Below are positions 7,400 through 14,971 of a stretch of DNA of 48,762 nt, in pieces (positions within the stretch are counted from its first letter, which is position 1; each line of letters starts with the position of its first letter). This DNA is from Candidatus Latescibacterota bacterium. Lineage in GTDB: Bacteria; JAAXHH01. The notes under the pieces are model-generated. The model saw nothing but the letters and a program-made list of their open reading frames with translations. It was not told the DNA's origin and searched no databases. Where the stretch lies: the NCBI GenBank assembly GCA_012270975.1, contig JAAXHH010000108.1:1-48762 (forward strand), given 5' to 3'. The position numbers were made by a program, and so were the translations under genes.

Positions 7400-8953
7400 T
7401 TACGCCGCTCTCTTCTTCAGAAAAGGCAGAGCGCCGCATTGCCCGCGCAGGCGCCGGAGTACGGTCCGGTCATCCTCTTCCAGTCCCAGCAGGCTCAGAA
7501 CGCCCAGGTAGACGGCCAGGAATATCGAGGGCAACGCGGCCATGCGCAGCCACGGGGTGTCGGGCACGTAGCCTCCTGCCAGGAACGCGCATCCGAAGGC
7601 GAGGACCGCGGCGGAGCAGGGCTTCAAGAGGCGCCAGGCCAGGGGATGGATCCGGAACAGGTAATATACTTCGAACAGGCGGATCAGGGTGAGCAGCAGG
7701 AACGACGCCAGCGTTCCCAGGGCGGCGCCCAGGATGCCCAGACTCGGAATCAGCCACAGGTTCAGGACGAAATTCACGGCCACGACCACGACCGTGTTGA
7801 CGAGGTTGAGCCAGGGCCGGCCCGACATGATGAGCACGGTATCGCCCGAACCCATGGCGGCGTAGACGACCTGGCTCAGGGCCAGGACGACCATTGCCAT
7901 GAACCCGGCGCCGAATTCGGGGCCGAACAGTCCAAGCAGTTCATCGCCGATCAACGACACGACGCAGAAGAAACCCACGCCGATGGTCAGCACCCACCGG
8001 GTGACCAGCCGCAGGTTGTGCTCCAGCCGCCGCAGGTCGTTCCGGTGGTTCAGTTCGGCCACGATGGGACTGAAAATCGGGTCGAACCACTGGCGGACCT
8101 TCTTGGTCAGCAGGGCGATTTCGACCGCGATCACGTAAATGCCCACCTGCGCCGCCGGCAGGAAGTACCCGACCATGAGCACGTCAAGCCGGATCATGAC
8201 CATGTAGACCAGTTCGTAGCCCATTACCGGCAGCGAGAAGCGGGTCAGCGGGGTGACGATACGCAGTTCGCGCAATTGGATGAGACATGCGCGCCAGGAA
8301 TAGAACCTGGTGAACACGCGGACGGCGAACAGCAGGCCGCAGGCCAGCGCGGCCAGGTGCGCCGCGGCGATGCCATAGGTGCGCCAGCCCAAGTAGAACA
8401 ATGCGCAGGCCGCTCCGAACAACACCAGCGGCTCAACGACGCCCCGGACCATGGCATCGTACTTCATGACCTTGTGGGCCCGGGTAACGCCCAGGATGAT
8501 GTTAGTCACGGCGATCAGCGGCAGGGCGACCGCCAGCAGCCGCAGCATCCCGGCAAGCCGGGGCTTCTCGAGCAGGCCTTCGGCCAGCGCGGGCGCGCTG
8601 AGAAAGAGCGCGGCGCCCACCGCGGCGCTCAGCAGCAGCCCCACGCCCACTGCCTGTGCGATGGTCCGGTGGATGGCGCCCGTATCGCCGTCTTCGCGCA
8701 GACGCGGGATGAAATTGACCAGCCCCTTGTCCAGCGAGAACTGACCGACCTTTGCCACGAGGTCCACGATGGTCCACCCGAGCATGTAAAGGCCGAAGAC
8801 CTCGGCCCCGAACAACCGGGTAAGGACGATGAACGAAACGGACTTTGTCAGTCGCGCCAGCGTTCCGATGAAATTGACGGCCGCGCCCCGGACGATTGTC
8901 AGGGCGTCGGATGCGGGCCGGACCGGAACCGGCTTCTCTCGGGTATGCGTCAT
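7400..8953 (-). CDS. Polysaccharide/lipid flippase of the MOP (Wzx-like) superfamily
   Basis: 517 residues, about 12-14 hydrophobic helices, beginning with AVNFIGTLARLTKSVSFIVL and LTRLFGAEVFGLYMLGWTIV, the typical start of Wzx/RfbX-type oligosaccharide-lipid flippases. I chose ATG at 8953 because it forms an ATGA overlap with the stop of the upstream methyltransferase; a longer frame to 9010 exists but would overlap more. Probable role: moving a lipid-linked product from the cytoplasmic to the periplasmic leaflet. The neighbours (two CDP-alcohol phosphotransferases and a methyltransferase) suggest the cargo is a polyol-phosphate or glycan-lipid made by this operon. The substrate is unknown. 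Confidence 0.82.
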   Translation of the reverse strand: MTHTREKPVPVRPASDALTIVRGAAVNFIGTLARLTKSVSFIVLTRLFGAEVFGLYMLGWTIVDLVAKVGQFSLDKGLVNFIPRLREDGDTGAIHRTIAQAVGVGLLLSAAVGAALFLSAPALAEGLLEKPRLAGMLRLLAVALPLIAVTNIILGVTRAHKVMKYDAMVRGVVEPLVLFGAACALFYLGWRTYGIAAAHLAALACGLLFAVRVFTRFYSWRACLIQLRELRIVTPLTRFSLPVMGYELVYMVMIRLDVLMVGYFLPAAQVGIYVIAVEIALLTKKVRQWFDPIFSPIVAELNHRNDLRRLEHNLRLVTRWVLTIGVGFFCVVSLIGDELLGLFGPEFGAGFMAMVVLALSQVVYAAMGSGDTVLIMSGRPWLNLVNTVVVVAVNFVLNLWLIPSLGILGAALGTLASFLLLTLIRLFEVYYLFRIHPLAWRLLKPCSAAVLAFGCAFLAGGYVPDTPWLRMAALPSIFLAVYLGVLSLLGLEEDDRTVLRRLRGQCGALPFLKKRAA

Positions 8954-9768
8954 GACGGGGAATCCGCCGGCCGGGGCGTCATCCTGCTTGCTTCGATCAG
9001 AAGGGTCCATCCCCGGTGGTTTCGGGTGAGCAGGTTAAATGCGGCGGATACCATCCTGCCGATCGAGACCAGCCCAAGCCGGGTCACTGCCGCCGGTATC
9101 GCGTGCATGCGCTCCGTGGCGTAACTCAGCCTGATCAACGACAGGTCCGGCCCGGAACGGAGCAGGTACCGGTATCTTTCCAGCTTGAATCCACACGACT
9201 CGAGCAACGACTCGACCTCCGGGTACGTATAGAACTGCCGGACGCTGTGGCGTTCCCGGTGCTCGTCGCGCCACGCCTCGTCGATTCCCTCGAGGCTCAG
9301 GCTGTCCAGCGTCAACACGATGCGGCCTCCGGGCCGCAATACGCGCCACATCTCCCGCAGCGTCTGCCGATCGTCGGGAAGGTGCTCGAAGACACACAGG
9401 CTGATGACCGTGTCGAACTGGTCCGAGCGAAGGGGGAACGCGCCGGCATCGGCGCAGAAGAAGCCCGTGAAGGGCGTCTTGTGACAGGCCGCGGCGCGGC
9501 GCAATTGGTCCCGGTTCAGATCGAAGCCGAAAACCCGGGCGCCCCGCAGGGCGATCCGGTAGTCATAGGTCCCCTCTCCGCAGCCGATATCGAGGATGCG
9601 CTCGCCCCGGCCCGGCCTCAGCCAGCGCAACGCCGGGACCGTTTCCTGGACTCTGCGGAAGTTGAAGTCCTTTCTGATCCGGAGGGAGAAAAACCCCCGC
9701 GCCCGGTGCATCGGTCCGCCTGGCCCGCTCAGTCCGCGCAGCCCATTTCGCCCGCTCAGTCCGCTCAT
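8950..9768 (-). CDS. Class I SAM-dependent methyltransferase
   Basis: 272 residues. Motif I is ILDIGCGEGTYDYRIA, motif II region VFGFDLNRDQL, then FDTVISLCVFEHLPDD and LREMWRVLRPGGRIVLTLD, the standard UbiE/Methyltransf_11 pattern. The start at 9768 makes an ATGA overlap with the stop of the upstream nucleotidyltransferase/phosphotransferase gene. The first ~20 residues (SGL-SGR-NGL-RGL-SGP-GGP) are tripeptide iterations encoded by a 9-bp DNA repeat and are not part of the fold. It lies between the bifunctional enzyme and the flippase, so it probably methylates an intermediate or final product of this operon. Substrate not deducible. Confidence 0.82.
   Translation of the reverse strand: MSGLSGRNGLRGLSGPGGPMHRARGFFSLRIRKDFNFRRVQETVPALRWLRPGRGERILDIGCGEGTYDYRIALRGARVFGFDLNRDQLRRAAACHKTPFTGFFCADAGAFPLRSDQFDTVISLCVFEHLPDDRQTLREMWRVLRPGGRIVLTLDSLSLEGIDEAWRDEHRERHSVRQFYTYPEVESLLESCGFKLERYRYLLRSGPDLSLIRLSYATERMHAIPAAVTRLGLVSIGRMVSAAFNLLTRNHRGWTLLIEASRMTPRPADSPS
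9724..9768 (-). repeat. Five tandem 9-bp units at the methyltransferase 5' end
   Basis: Plus-strand units are CCCGCTCAG, TCCGCGCAG, CCCATTTCG, CCCGCTCAG and TCCGCTCAT; units one and four are identical. The array begins exactly at the methyltransferase start codon and is read in frame as Gly-containing triplets. Similar 9-bp iterations occur at 12250-12285 and 30946-30972 in other genes. Confidence 0.65.
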
Positions 9769-11213
9769 GTGCTCACGTCCATGACCGGCCGGTCCCGCGC
9801 CAGCAGCCGGCCCGTCGAAATGAATATGGCCAGGCCCATGACCAGGCCGCCGGCCGTAACGGTCCAGAACATCCAGTTCAGGAGTCCCAGCGCGGCGAAG
9901 CAAAGCAACAACATGGTAAAGAAGTCTCTTTTGCTCATCATCCGGAACAGGTTGAGCACCCGGGCGGCCAGGGCGCGGCGCCGGCTGACGGCATGCCGCT
10001 CGAAAGCCCGGTTGAACCGCACGAGACTGCCGCTCCCGCCGGTCTGCAGCAGATAGTAGTACATCACGAGGATCGACGCGGCCACGACGGCGACGGATCC
10101 CATGCCCAGAGACCGGATCACGGTCTCATCGGAATCGCCCGCGTAAGCCCAGACCACGGCGGAAAAGAACGCCAGGTAAGTCAGGTTGTCCGTGATCGTG
10201 TCGAGCCACGACCCGTATTTCGATTCGCGGAAGGTCAGGACGGCCACCTCCCCGTCGCATCCGTCGAGGATGGACGAAACCTGGAAAAGAAAAGCGCCCA
10301 GCAGCACCGTCCAGTAGGTGCCGTCCAGCACGAACCAGGCTCCGAGCAGGCCGGAAAGAAACGTGGCCAAGGTGACCATGTTGGGGGTGACCGGCGTCTT
10401 GACCAGCCATCGGCTGATGCGGGTCGAAACCGGCCTGTTGACATACCGGGCAATCCAGCCGTCGGTGGGCTTCACGAGACGCCTTACCAGGGCCTTTTCA
10501 CCGTGCGCCAGCATTTCGGGCGTATCGACGTCCTGCCAGAAACCCTCGCCGATGTCGAAAGCGCGCATCCTCCCTTCGCCGGCCAGCGCGCGGATGCCGT
10601 CGCTCAACGCGCACCCCCCGGGGCCGTCCACGGCATCGAGGGCGTCGAACAGGGACGGCGTACAAAGGAACATGCCGGTGTCGACCGCGTTGTACTCCCG
10701 AAGTTCCTTGTCGATTCGAATCACCCGGTCTTCGCGCACCTCCACCTTGGTGGCGTCGTCCAGGTCGTATACGGTTTCGATTTTCCGGTCGACGGCAAGC
10801 AGACACTCCCCTTCGGCCACCGGTTCCTCGAGCAGCCGCTCCAGCGTCCGTTGCTCGAACAGGTGATCCGCCATGAGCAGCACAAAGGGCTCGGCCAGGC
10901 GAGACCGGGCGGCCAGGACGGAAACGCCGTTGGGCATGTGCCACCGTTCGTTGTGCACCCATTCGATCCGGCAGCCATCCAGCCCGGGATCATTGGACAG
11001 GGTCTCGTGAAAGCGGTCCGCTTCATACCCCGTTACGATCACGAAGCGTGATATGCCGGCCCTGCCCGCCGTCAGGATGATACGCTTGATCAAGGGCACG
11101 CCGCAGAGCTTCATCAGCGGTTTGGGCGCCGGGCCGGTTACCGTTTGAAGGCGCGCGCCCGCGCCGCCGGCGATGATGAGCGCCGAAGTCGTTCTGTTCG
11201 TATGCTGATCCAT
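9765..11213 (-). CDS. Bifunctional nucleotidyltransferase / CDP-alcohol phosphotransferase (IPCT-DIPPS-like)
   Basis: 482 residues. The N-terminal half is an NTP transferase: LIIAGGAGARLQTVTGPAPK is the sugar-nucleotidyltransferase loop, with LLMADHLFE and the later VDTGMFLC and GFWQDVDTPE motifs. The C-terminal half is membrane-embedded with LDGCDGEVAV-x8-GSWLDTITD; the four metal-binding Asp are kept, but the usual Arg after Ala is Val. This architecture matches inositol-1-phosphate cytidylyltransferase fused to di-myo-inositol-phosphate-phosphate synthase, which makes CDP-inositol and transfers it to an acceptor. The substrate here is inferred and could be another polyol phosphate. ATG at 11213 lies 65 nt after the M56 gene and has no clear ribosome binding site, so it may depend on coupling. 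Confidence 0.75.
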   Translation of the reverse strand: MDQHTNRTTSALIIAGGAGARLQTVTGPAPKPLMKLCGVPLIKRIILTAGRAGISRFVIVTGYEADRFHETLSNDPGLDGCRIEWVHNERWHMPNGVSVLAARSRLAEPFVLLMADHLFEQRTLERLLEEPVAEGECLLAVDRKIETVYDLDDATKVEVREDRVIRIDKELREYNAVDTGMFLCTPSLFDALDAVDGPGGCALSDGIRALAGEGRMRAFDIGEGFWQDVDTPEMLAHGEKALVRRLVKPTDGWIARYVNRPVSTRISRWLVKTPVTPNMVTLATFLSGLLGAWFVLDGTYWTVLLGAFLFQVSSILDGCDGEVAVLTFRESKYGSWLDTITDNLTYLAFFSAVVWAYAGDSDETVIRSLGMGSVAVVAASILVMYYYLLQTGGSGSLVRFNRAFERHAVSRRRALAARVLNLFRMMSKRDFFTMLLLCFAALGLLNWMFWTVTAGGLVMGLAIFISTGRLLARDRPVMDVST

Positions 11214-11278
11214 TTGTCGAGATTCAGATGGCCATGTAGACGAATGAAGGAGCCAGAAGATGAGCCGGGAAATACGAG

Positions 11279-13285
11279 CTAGAAGATTGCGGAAAAGCCC
11301 AACGTCATCTCCGGGTAAGGAGGACGGGAGATGACATCCAGTTCCTTCCGGTAGGCCGCCTGTACGATCAGGGCGATGTGCCGTTCCCAGAAGTAGCGCA
11401 ATCCTACTCCGGCGTCGACCATGGTCATGTGGCGGTTCTGCGGTCTGATCTCCAGGCCGGCACCGCAGCCGAAGAAGGGCGTGACGGATCCGCCCGGGAA
11501 GGAAAGATTGTAGCGATAGAATGCCCCGATCCGGGTTATCCGGTCCGCCTGCTCTTCTTCCTGGGTCTCAAGCACGTCCCTGCGCAGGGCCGTATTGCCG
11601 AAACCGGCCAGCTTTCTGGCCCGAAGCAGATTGCCGGCGTATGAAACACCGGGAGACCGCCGGGTATCGTCAAAAGCTTCCGTGTCATCCGGCCGCCGGA
11701 TGGAAAACACGCCGCCGAACTGGTGGGTGGGCGTAAGGAAGTAACCGGCGCTCAGGGAGACGGTGGCCGGATCGAACAAGGCGTTACCCGTCTGCCCCAC
11801 ACCCTGCACCTCGATCCGGCCCTGCCTGAGCTTGCTCCCCGCGGACCGGGGCCGATCCGGTACGAGCGCGGCTACGGAAGGTCCGGGTGCGGCGGGACCT
11901 GTGCCCTGGTGTCCCGCGGGTTCGAAAACCCCGCTTGAATAAGCGGCGTCCGGTTTGAGCATGGTGGCGGCCGTGGGCTTGCGCGGCGCGGGCCGACCAT
12001 CGACCATGATCCTGGAGAATTCCTCACGGACAACGGATTCCATTCCGTGCTCGACCAAGCCGGCCGGCGAATGCGATCCGCCGGATTCCACGGCGTCATG
12101 GCCCGGCCGGTACGGGACCGGATCGACCCGGCCGGTTTCCGGTCCGGCGCCAGGACCGCTCGTCCGCGCCGCTGCGAGCATATCCGGCGAACCAGCCAGG
12201 CCGGCCGGGTCGTCAAGGACGACTGGACCGACTGGATCGCTCGAACCGTCCAGGCTGACCAGGCCGTCCAGGCCGACCAGGCCGGTCGGGCTGACTGGCG
12301 CATTCAAACCGGTATGGAACAGGGGCATGACCGCGATCAGCGTACAGAAACCAACGGCCAGCAGGGAGAAGAGGGCGCTTTGCTTCTGGTGCACCGCCGA
12401 ACCGAGCAGGTCCCGGATCCGAAGGGCTACCACGGAGGCCGACCTCGCCAGTTCGAGGACCGCCTGCCAGTGTGTCCGGACCTTGCTCCCCGCGACCTTA
12501 AGCAGGGTGGAGGCGTAGCGCTCCGGATGGCTGGAAACGCGGACGACGGCCGCGTCGCAGGCCCGCTCCGCTTCAATATCGATTCGGCGCGCAGCATACC
12601 AGACCGCCGGATGGAAGAAGAAGAAGATCCTGGCGAACTGTACCAGGACGACCGTGAGGTGGTCCCGCCGGGCGTAGTGCGTCAGTTCATGGAGCAGGAC
12701 CTGCCTGAGTTCAGCGGCGGAAAGCTCCAGTAAGCACCATGAGGGGACCACGACTACGGGCCGCCCCACTGCGATCAGCGCGGGTCCTTCAAACTCGTCC
12801 GAGACCCGCAGGGCCACCTTACGCTTCAAGCCCAATTCGGCCAGGCAACCATCGAACAACGCGCGTACGTCGGAAACGGTGACCGGAACGGCCCGCTGCT
12901 TTTTCCGGGTCAGCATGACGACCGCGGTAACGACACGGATCAGTCCGAGACCGGCAATTGCGATCCAGGCCAGGCCCGTACCGGCGAAGATATAGGTTTC
13001 CAGTATGTATTGGCCGCCCGGGGCGGATCCCGCGGCGTGCACCACGGGCGCCCACGGGATCTCGAAAGGACCCGGCCAGGGCAGCACGACGGAGATTACC
13101 AGTTTAGCCAGGACCAGCAGCCAGAGGAAATGCCTGATTCTGGGCGGACAGCCCCGGTTAAACAAAAGCAGCGCCCAGACCACAGCACCCAGAAGCAACG
13201 CTTCCAGGCTCGGCAGCCACAACAGGTCCACGACCTGCCGGCCCAATCCGTCGAAGAGCGTGATTGCGTACCCCGGGTCAGTCAT
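11279..13285 (-). CDS. M56 (BlaR1-type) metallopeptidase fused to a C-terminal beta-barrel-like domain
   Basis: 668 residues. Helices near 21-42, 52-70 and 96-125 flank an M56 zinc peptidase: HELTH at 199-203 and EAERACDAA at 238-246. A further membrane segment lies near 303-322. Residues ~325-490 are a Gly/Pro/Ser/Asp-rich linker, partly iterated triplets (TGL-VGL-DGL). Residues ~491-668 look like an outer-membrane barrel: alternating strands such as VSLSAGYFLTPTHQFGGVFS, IGAFYRYNLSF, SVTPFFGCGAGLEI, DAGVGLRYFWERHIALIV, ending in Phe. BlaR1-type M56 proteins sense envelope stress and inactivate a BlaI repressor, and BlaI is encoded directly upstream with an 8-nt overlap. A barrel on the same chain is highly unusual. 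The frame has no stop or visible shift. Confidence 0.82.
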   Translation of the reverse strand: MTDPGYAITLFDGLGRQVVDLLWLPSLEALLLGAVVWALLLFNRGCPPRIRHFLWLLVLAKLVISVVLPWPGPFEIPWAPVVHAAGSAPGGQYILETYIFAGTGLAWIAIAGLGLIRVVTAVVMLTRKKQRAVPVTVSDVRALFDGCLAELGLKRKVALRVSDEFEGPALIAVGRPVVVVPSWCLLELSAAELRQVLLHELTHYARRDHLTVVLVQFARIFFFFHPAVWYAARRIDIEAERACDAAVVRVSSHPERYASTLLKVAGSKVRTHWQAVLELARSASVVALRIRDLLGSAVHQKQSALFSLLAVGFCTLIAVMPLFHTGLNAPVSPTGLVGLDGLVSLDGSSDPVGPVVLDDPAGLAGSPDMLAAARTSGPGAGPETGRVDPVPYRPGHDAVESGGSHSPAGLVEHGMESVVREEFSRIMVDGRPAPRKPTAATMLKPDAAYSSGVFEPAGHQGTGPAAPGPSVAALVPDRPRSAGSKLRQGRIEVQGVGQTGNALFDPATVSLSAGYFLTPTHQFGGVFSIRRPDDTEAFDDTRRSPGVSYAGNLLRARKLAGFGNTALRRDVLETQEEEQADRITRIGAFYRYNLSFPGGSVTPFFGCGAGLEIRPQNRHMTMVDAGVGLRYFWERHIALIVQAAYRKELDVISRPPYPEMTLGFSAIF
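12250..12285. repeat. Four consecutive 9-bp units in the M56 linker
   Basis: Plus-strand units are CCAGGCTGA, CCAGGCCGT, CCAGGCCGA and CCAGGCCGG, with degenerate units on both sides (12190-12300). On the coding strand they encode Gly/Leu/Val/Asp triplets of the linker between the peptidase and the barrel-like domain. Same period and similar sequence as repeats at 30946-30972. Confidence 0.7.
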
Positions 13286-13673
13286 TCGATGCCTCCGAGG
13301 CCAACCGGTCCAGCAGAATGCGCAGGCTTTCGGCTTCCTCCGCGGTCAACGCGTCCGATTCGATCAGGTGCAGCACCAGGGACTGCGGCGACCCGGCGAA
13401 GAGTTTGTCCACGACGGCCTTGATAACTTCCTGGCGCACGCCTTCCGGCTTCACGATGGCCGTATATACGAAGGCCCGGCCTTCGCGGGTATGCCGCACC
13501 ACGCCCTTCTGCGTGAGAATGGACAGGACCGTCTGAACAGTCGTGTACGCCAGGGGACGCTGGTCATGAAGCGAATCGACGATCTGGCGCACCGTCGCCC
13601 GTTTCAGGCGCCAGACGACGTTCATGATGTCGATTTCCAGGTCCGTCAGCGAAGACAGCTTCTTTCTGGCCAT
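13278..13673 (-). CDS. BlaI/MecI/CopY-family transcriptional repressor
   Basis: 131 residues. Opening LSSLTDLEIDIMNVVWRL and ATVRQIVDSLHDQRPLAYTT, then VQTVLSILTQKGVVRHTREG, form the winged helix of BlaI/Penicillinase_R regulators. The C-terminal half (EVIKAVVDKLFAGSPQSLV) is the dimerisation helix bundle. These repressors bind TACA/TGTA-like palindromes and are released by proteolysis triggered by an M56 partner, here the overlapping next gene. ATG at 13673 follows GGAGAAGGACCGG. It likely controls its own operon, perhaps including the downstream phosphotransferase genes, and perhaps also the divergent lpxH-like gene 190 bp away. Confidence 0.9.
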   Translation of the reverse strand: MARKKLSSLTDLEIDIMNVVWRLKRATVRQIVDSLHDQRPLAYTTVQTVLSILTQKGVVRHTREGRAFVYTAIVKPEGVRQEVIKAVVDKLFAGSPQSLVLHLIESDALTAEEAESLRILLDRLASEASND

Positions 13674-13734
13674 CCGGTCCTTCTCCGGTCCACCGCGTCC
13701 GTGCGCCGAAGCCTCGGGCGGCGTGACGGCATAG

Positions 13735-13746
13735 CTAAGTTTTTAG
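13735..13746. promoter_or_regulatory. Candidate operator CTAAGTTTTTAG in the BlaI/LpxH divergent region
   Basis: An AT-rich stretch (13735-13785) lies in the otherwise GC-rich spacer between the divergent repressor and lpxH-like genes. It contains CTAA-GTTT-TTAG, a short inverted repeat that also occurs upstream of the phosphodiesterase gene (2959-2970). It could be the repressor's operator and/or part of the divergent promoters. No convincing -35/-10 pair was found for either gene. Confidence 0.35.
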
Positions 13747-13863
13747 TAGTTAAATATATGGCCCCATGTATCTTAATTAACGCGCTGGACGTGAATTGTC
13801 AATGCAAACGTTGCCCTCTGAACGCCGGGAAAACCGACCGGTTTCCGGCAAAATCCAGGTCTG

Positions 13864-14613
13864 ATGCCGGCCATGATGGAAGACCCCGTCTACTTTATCT
13901 CCGATGCCCACCTGGGGATCGAAGACTACACGGCAGAGGAAGGCAGAAGGGGACGCCTGCTGGCCTTCCTGCGAAGCCTCAGGGGCAAGACCCGCCAATT
14001 GTACATCGTGGGCGATCTGTTCGATTTCTGGTTCGAGTACCGCACCGTGGTGCCGCGCCAGCACTACACGGTGCTGCATGCGCTGAGCTCGCTGGTCGAG
14101 AGCGGCGTGCGGGTCACCTACCTCGCCGGCAACCACGATTTCTGGCTGGGTACGTTCCTGGACGAGCAGGTCGGCGTGGAAACGGCCGAAGGACCGCTTA
14201 CCGTCACCCACCATGGCCGGAGGATCTATATCGCCCACGGCCACGGGCTCATATCCAGCGACCTCGGATACCGCCTGCTTTCGAAGATCATGCACAGCGC
14301 ATTCAGCATCCGCCTGTTTCAACTGATACACCCGGACTGCGGCTTCAGGATCGGGCGCCTGGTATCGCGGATGAGCAGGCGCCACGGCACACCCACGGCG
14401 TGGGACCCGCGGGAAGCCTACCGGGACCTGGCCTTCTCACTGCTCGACCAGGGATACGACGCGGTCGTCTTTGGGCACAACCACTCTCCGGCGCTGCATC
14501 ATAGGGGGGACAAGGTATACATTAACCTCGGGGACTGGCTCCGTCACGATACCTACGGCGTATTGCGCGACGGAGAGATGACGCTGGAGAAGCACGGGAC
14601 CGCGGAGCAGTAG
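13864..14613 (+). CDS. lpxH: UDP-2,3-diacylglucosamine pyrophosphatase (LpxH-like metallophosphoesterase)
   Basis: 249 residues. All metallophosphoesterase blocks are present: ISDAHLG, VGDLFDFWFEYR, LAGNHDFWLG, IAHGHG and FGHNHSP. The FDFWFEYR and NHDFW context matches LpxH, which cleaves UDP-2,3-diacylglucosamine to lipid X and UMP in lipid A synthesis, rather than a generic phosphatase. A related YbbF-type assignment is possible. The start could be ATG 13864 or the ATGs at 13873/13876; the ribosome site is weak for each. It is divergent from the BlaI repressor gene and followed by a strong hairpin terminator. Confidence 0.82.
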   Translation: MPAMMEDPVYFISDAHLGIEDYTAEEGRRGRLLAFLRSLRGKTRQLYIVGDLFDFWFEYRTVVPRQHYTVLHALSSLVESGVRVTYLAGNHDFWLGTFLDEQVGVETAEGPLTVTHHGRRIYIAHGHGLISSDLGYRLLSKIMHSAFSIRLFQLIHPDCGFRIGRLVSRMSRRHGTPTAWDPREAYRDLAFSLLDQGYDAVVFGHNHSPALHHRGDKVYINLGDWLRHDTYGVLRDGEMTLEKHGTAEQ

Positions 14614-14971
14614 TACAGGAGGAGATAACCGGAATCGGGAAGGGCTCACCTGGCTGCCTACTACGCCACCAGCGCAATTAACCTGCATAGAGAAAGCCCC
14701 GGCACGCTTCAGCGCCGGGGCTTTCTTGTCTGTCAGACCGCTCGCCCGTTTCAGTGGCCTTGGCTCCTACTCAGGGCGAACGGGAAGGTGTCCCAAGGTG
14801 CCTGATACAAATGCATGAGGCTTCCGCGAAGGCTGATCCTCGGGAGAGGATCCTGACCTCATTTTGGATAATCCCAGGCGACACCTCAGAACTTTGTGGT
14901 ACTTCCAGGACTCTGTCAGCGCCCTGGCTACGGGCCCGGATTATCCCGAACCGTGTGAACGGCTATTCAAC
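14614..14971. other. Intergenic region between convergent lpxH-like and collagen-like genes
   Basis: This stretch holds the terminator at 14692-14725 and a second perfect short hairpin, GATCCTC-GGGA-GAGGATC at 14835-14852, which could end transcription of the leftward lipoprotein gene although no T-run follows on that strand. No convincing reading frame was seen; the frame starting at 14754 runs antisense into the lipoprotein gene and resembles nothing known. Confidence 0.6.
14692..14725 (+). terminator. Intrinsic terminator downstream of lpxH-like gene
   Basis: A perfect 12-bp stem, GAAAGCCCCGGC (14692-14703) and GCCGGGGCTTTC (14714-14725), encloses a 10-nt loop and is followed by TTGTCTGT. 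The A-rich left and T-rich right flanks make it usable in both directions. Confidence 0.85.

Noticed and set aside
7298..9124. 608-codon open frame on the plus strand
   Set aside because: It lies antisense to the flippase and methyltransferase genes; the translation is Gln/Gly/His/Arg-rich without any known motif, an effect of GC-rich codon bias. The minus-strand genes have clear families.
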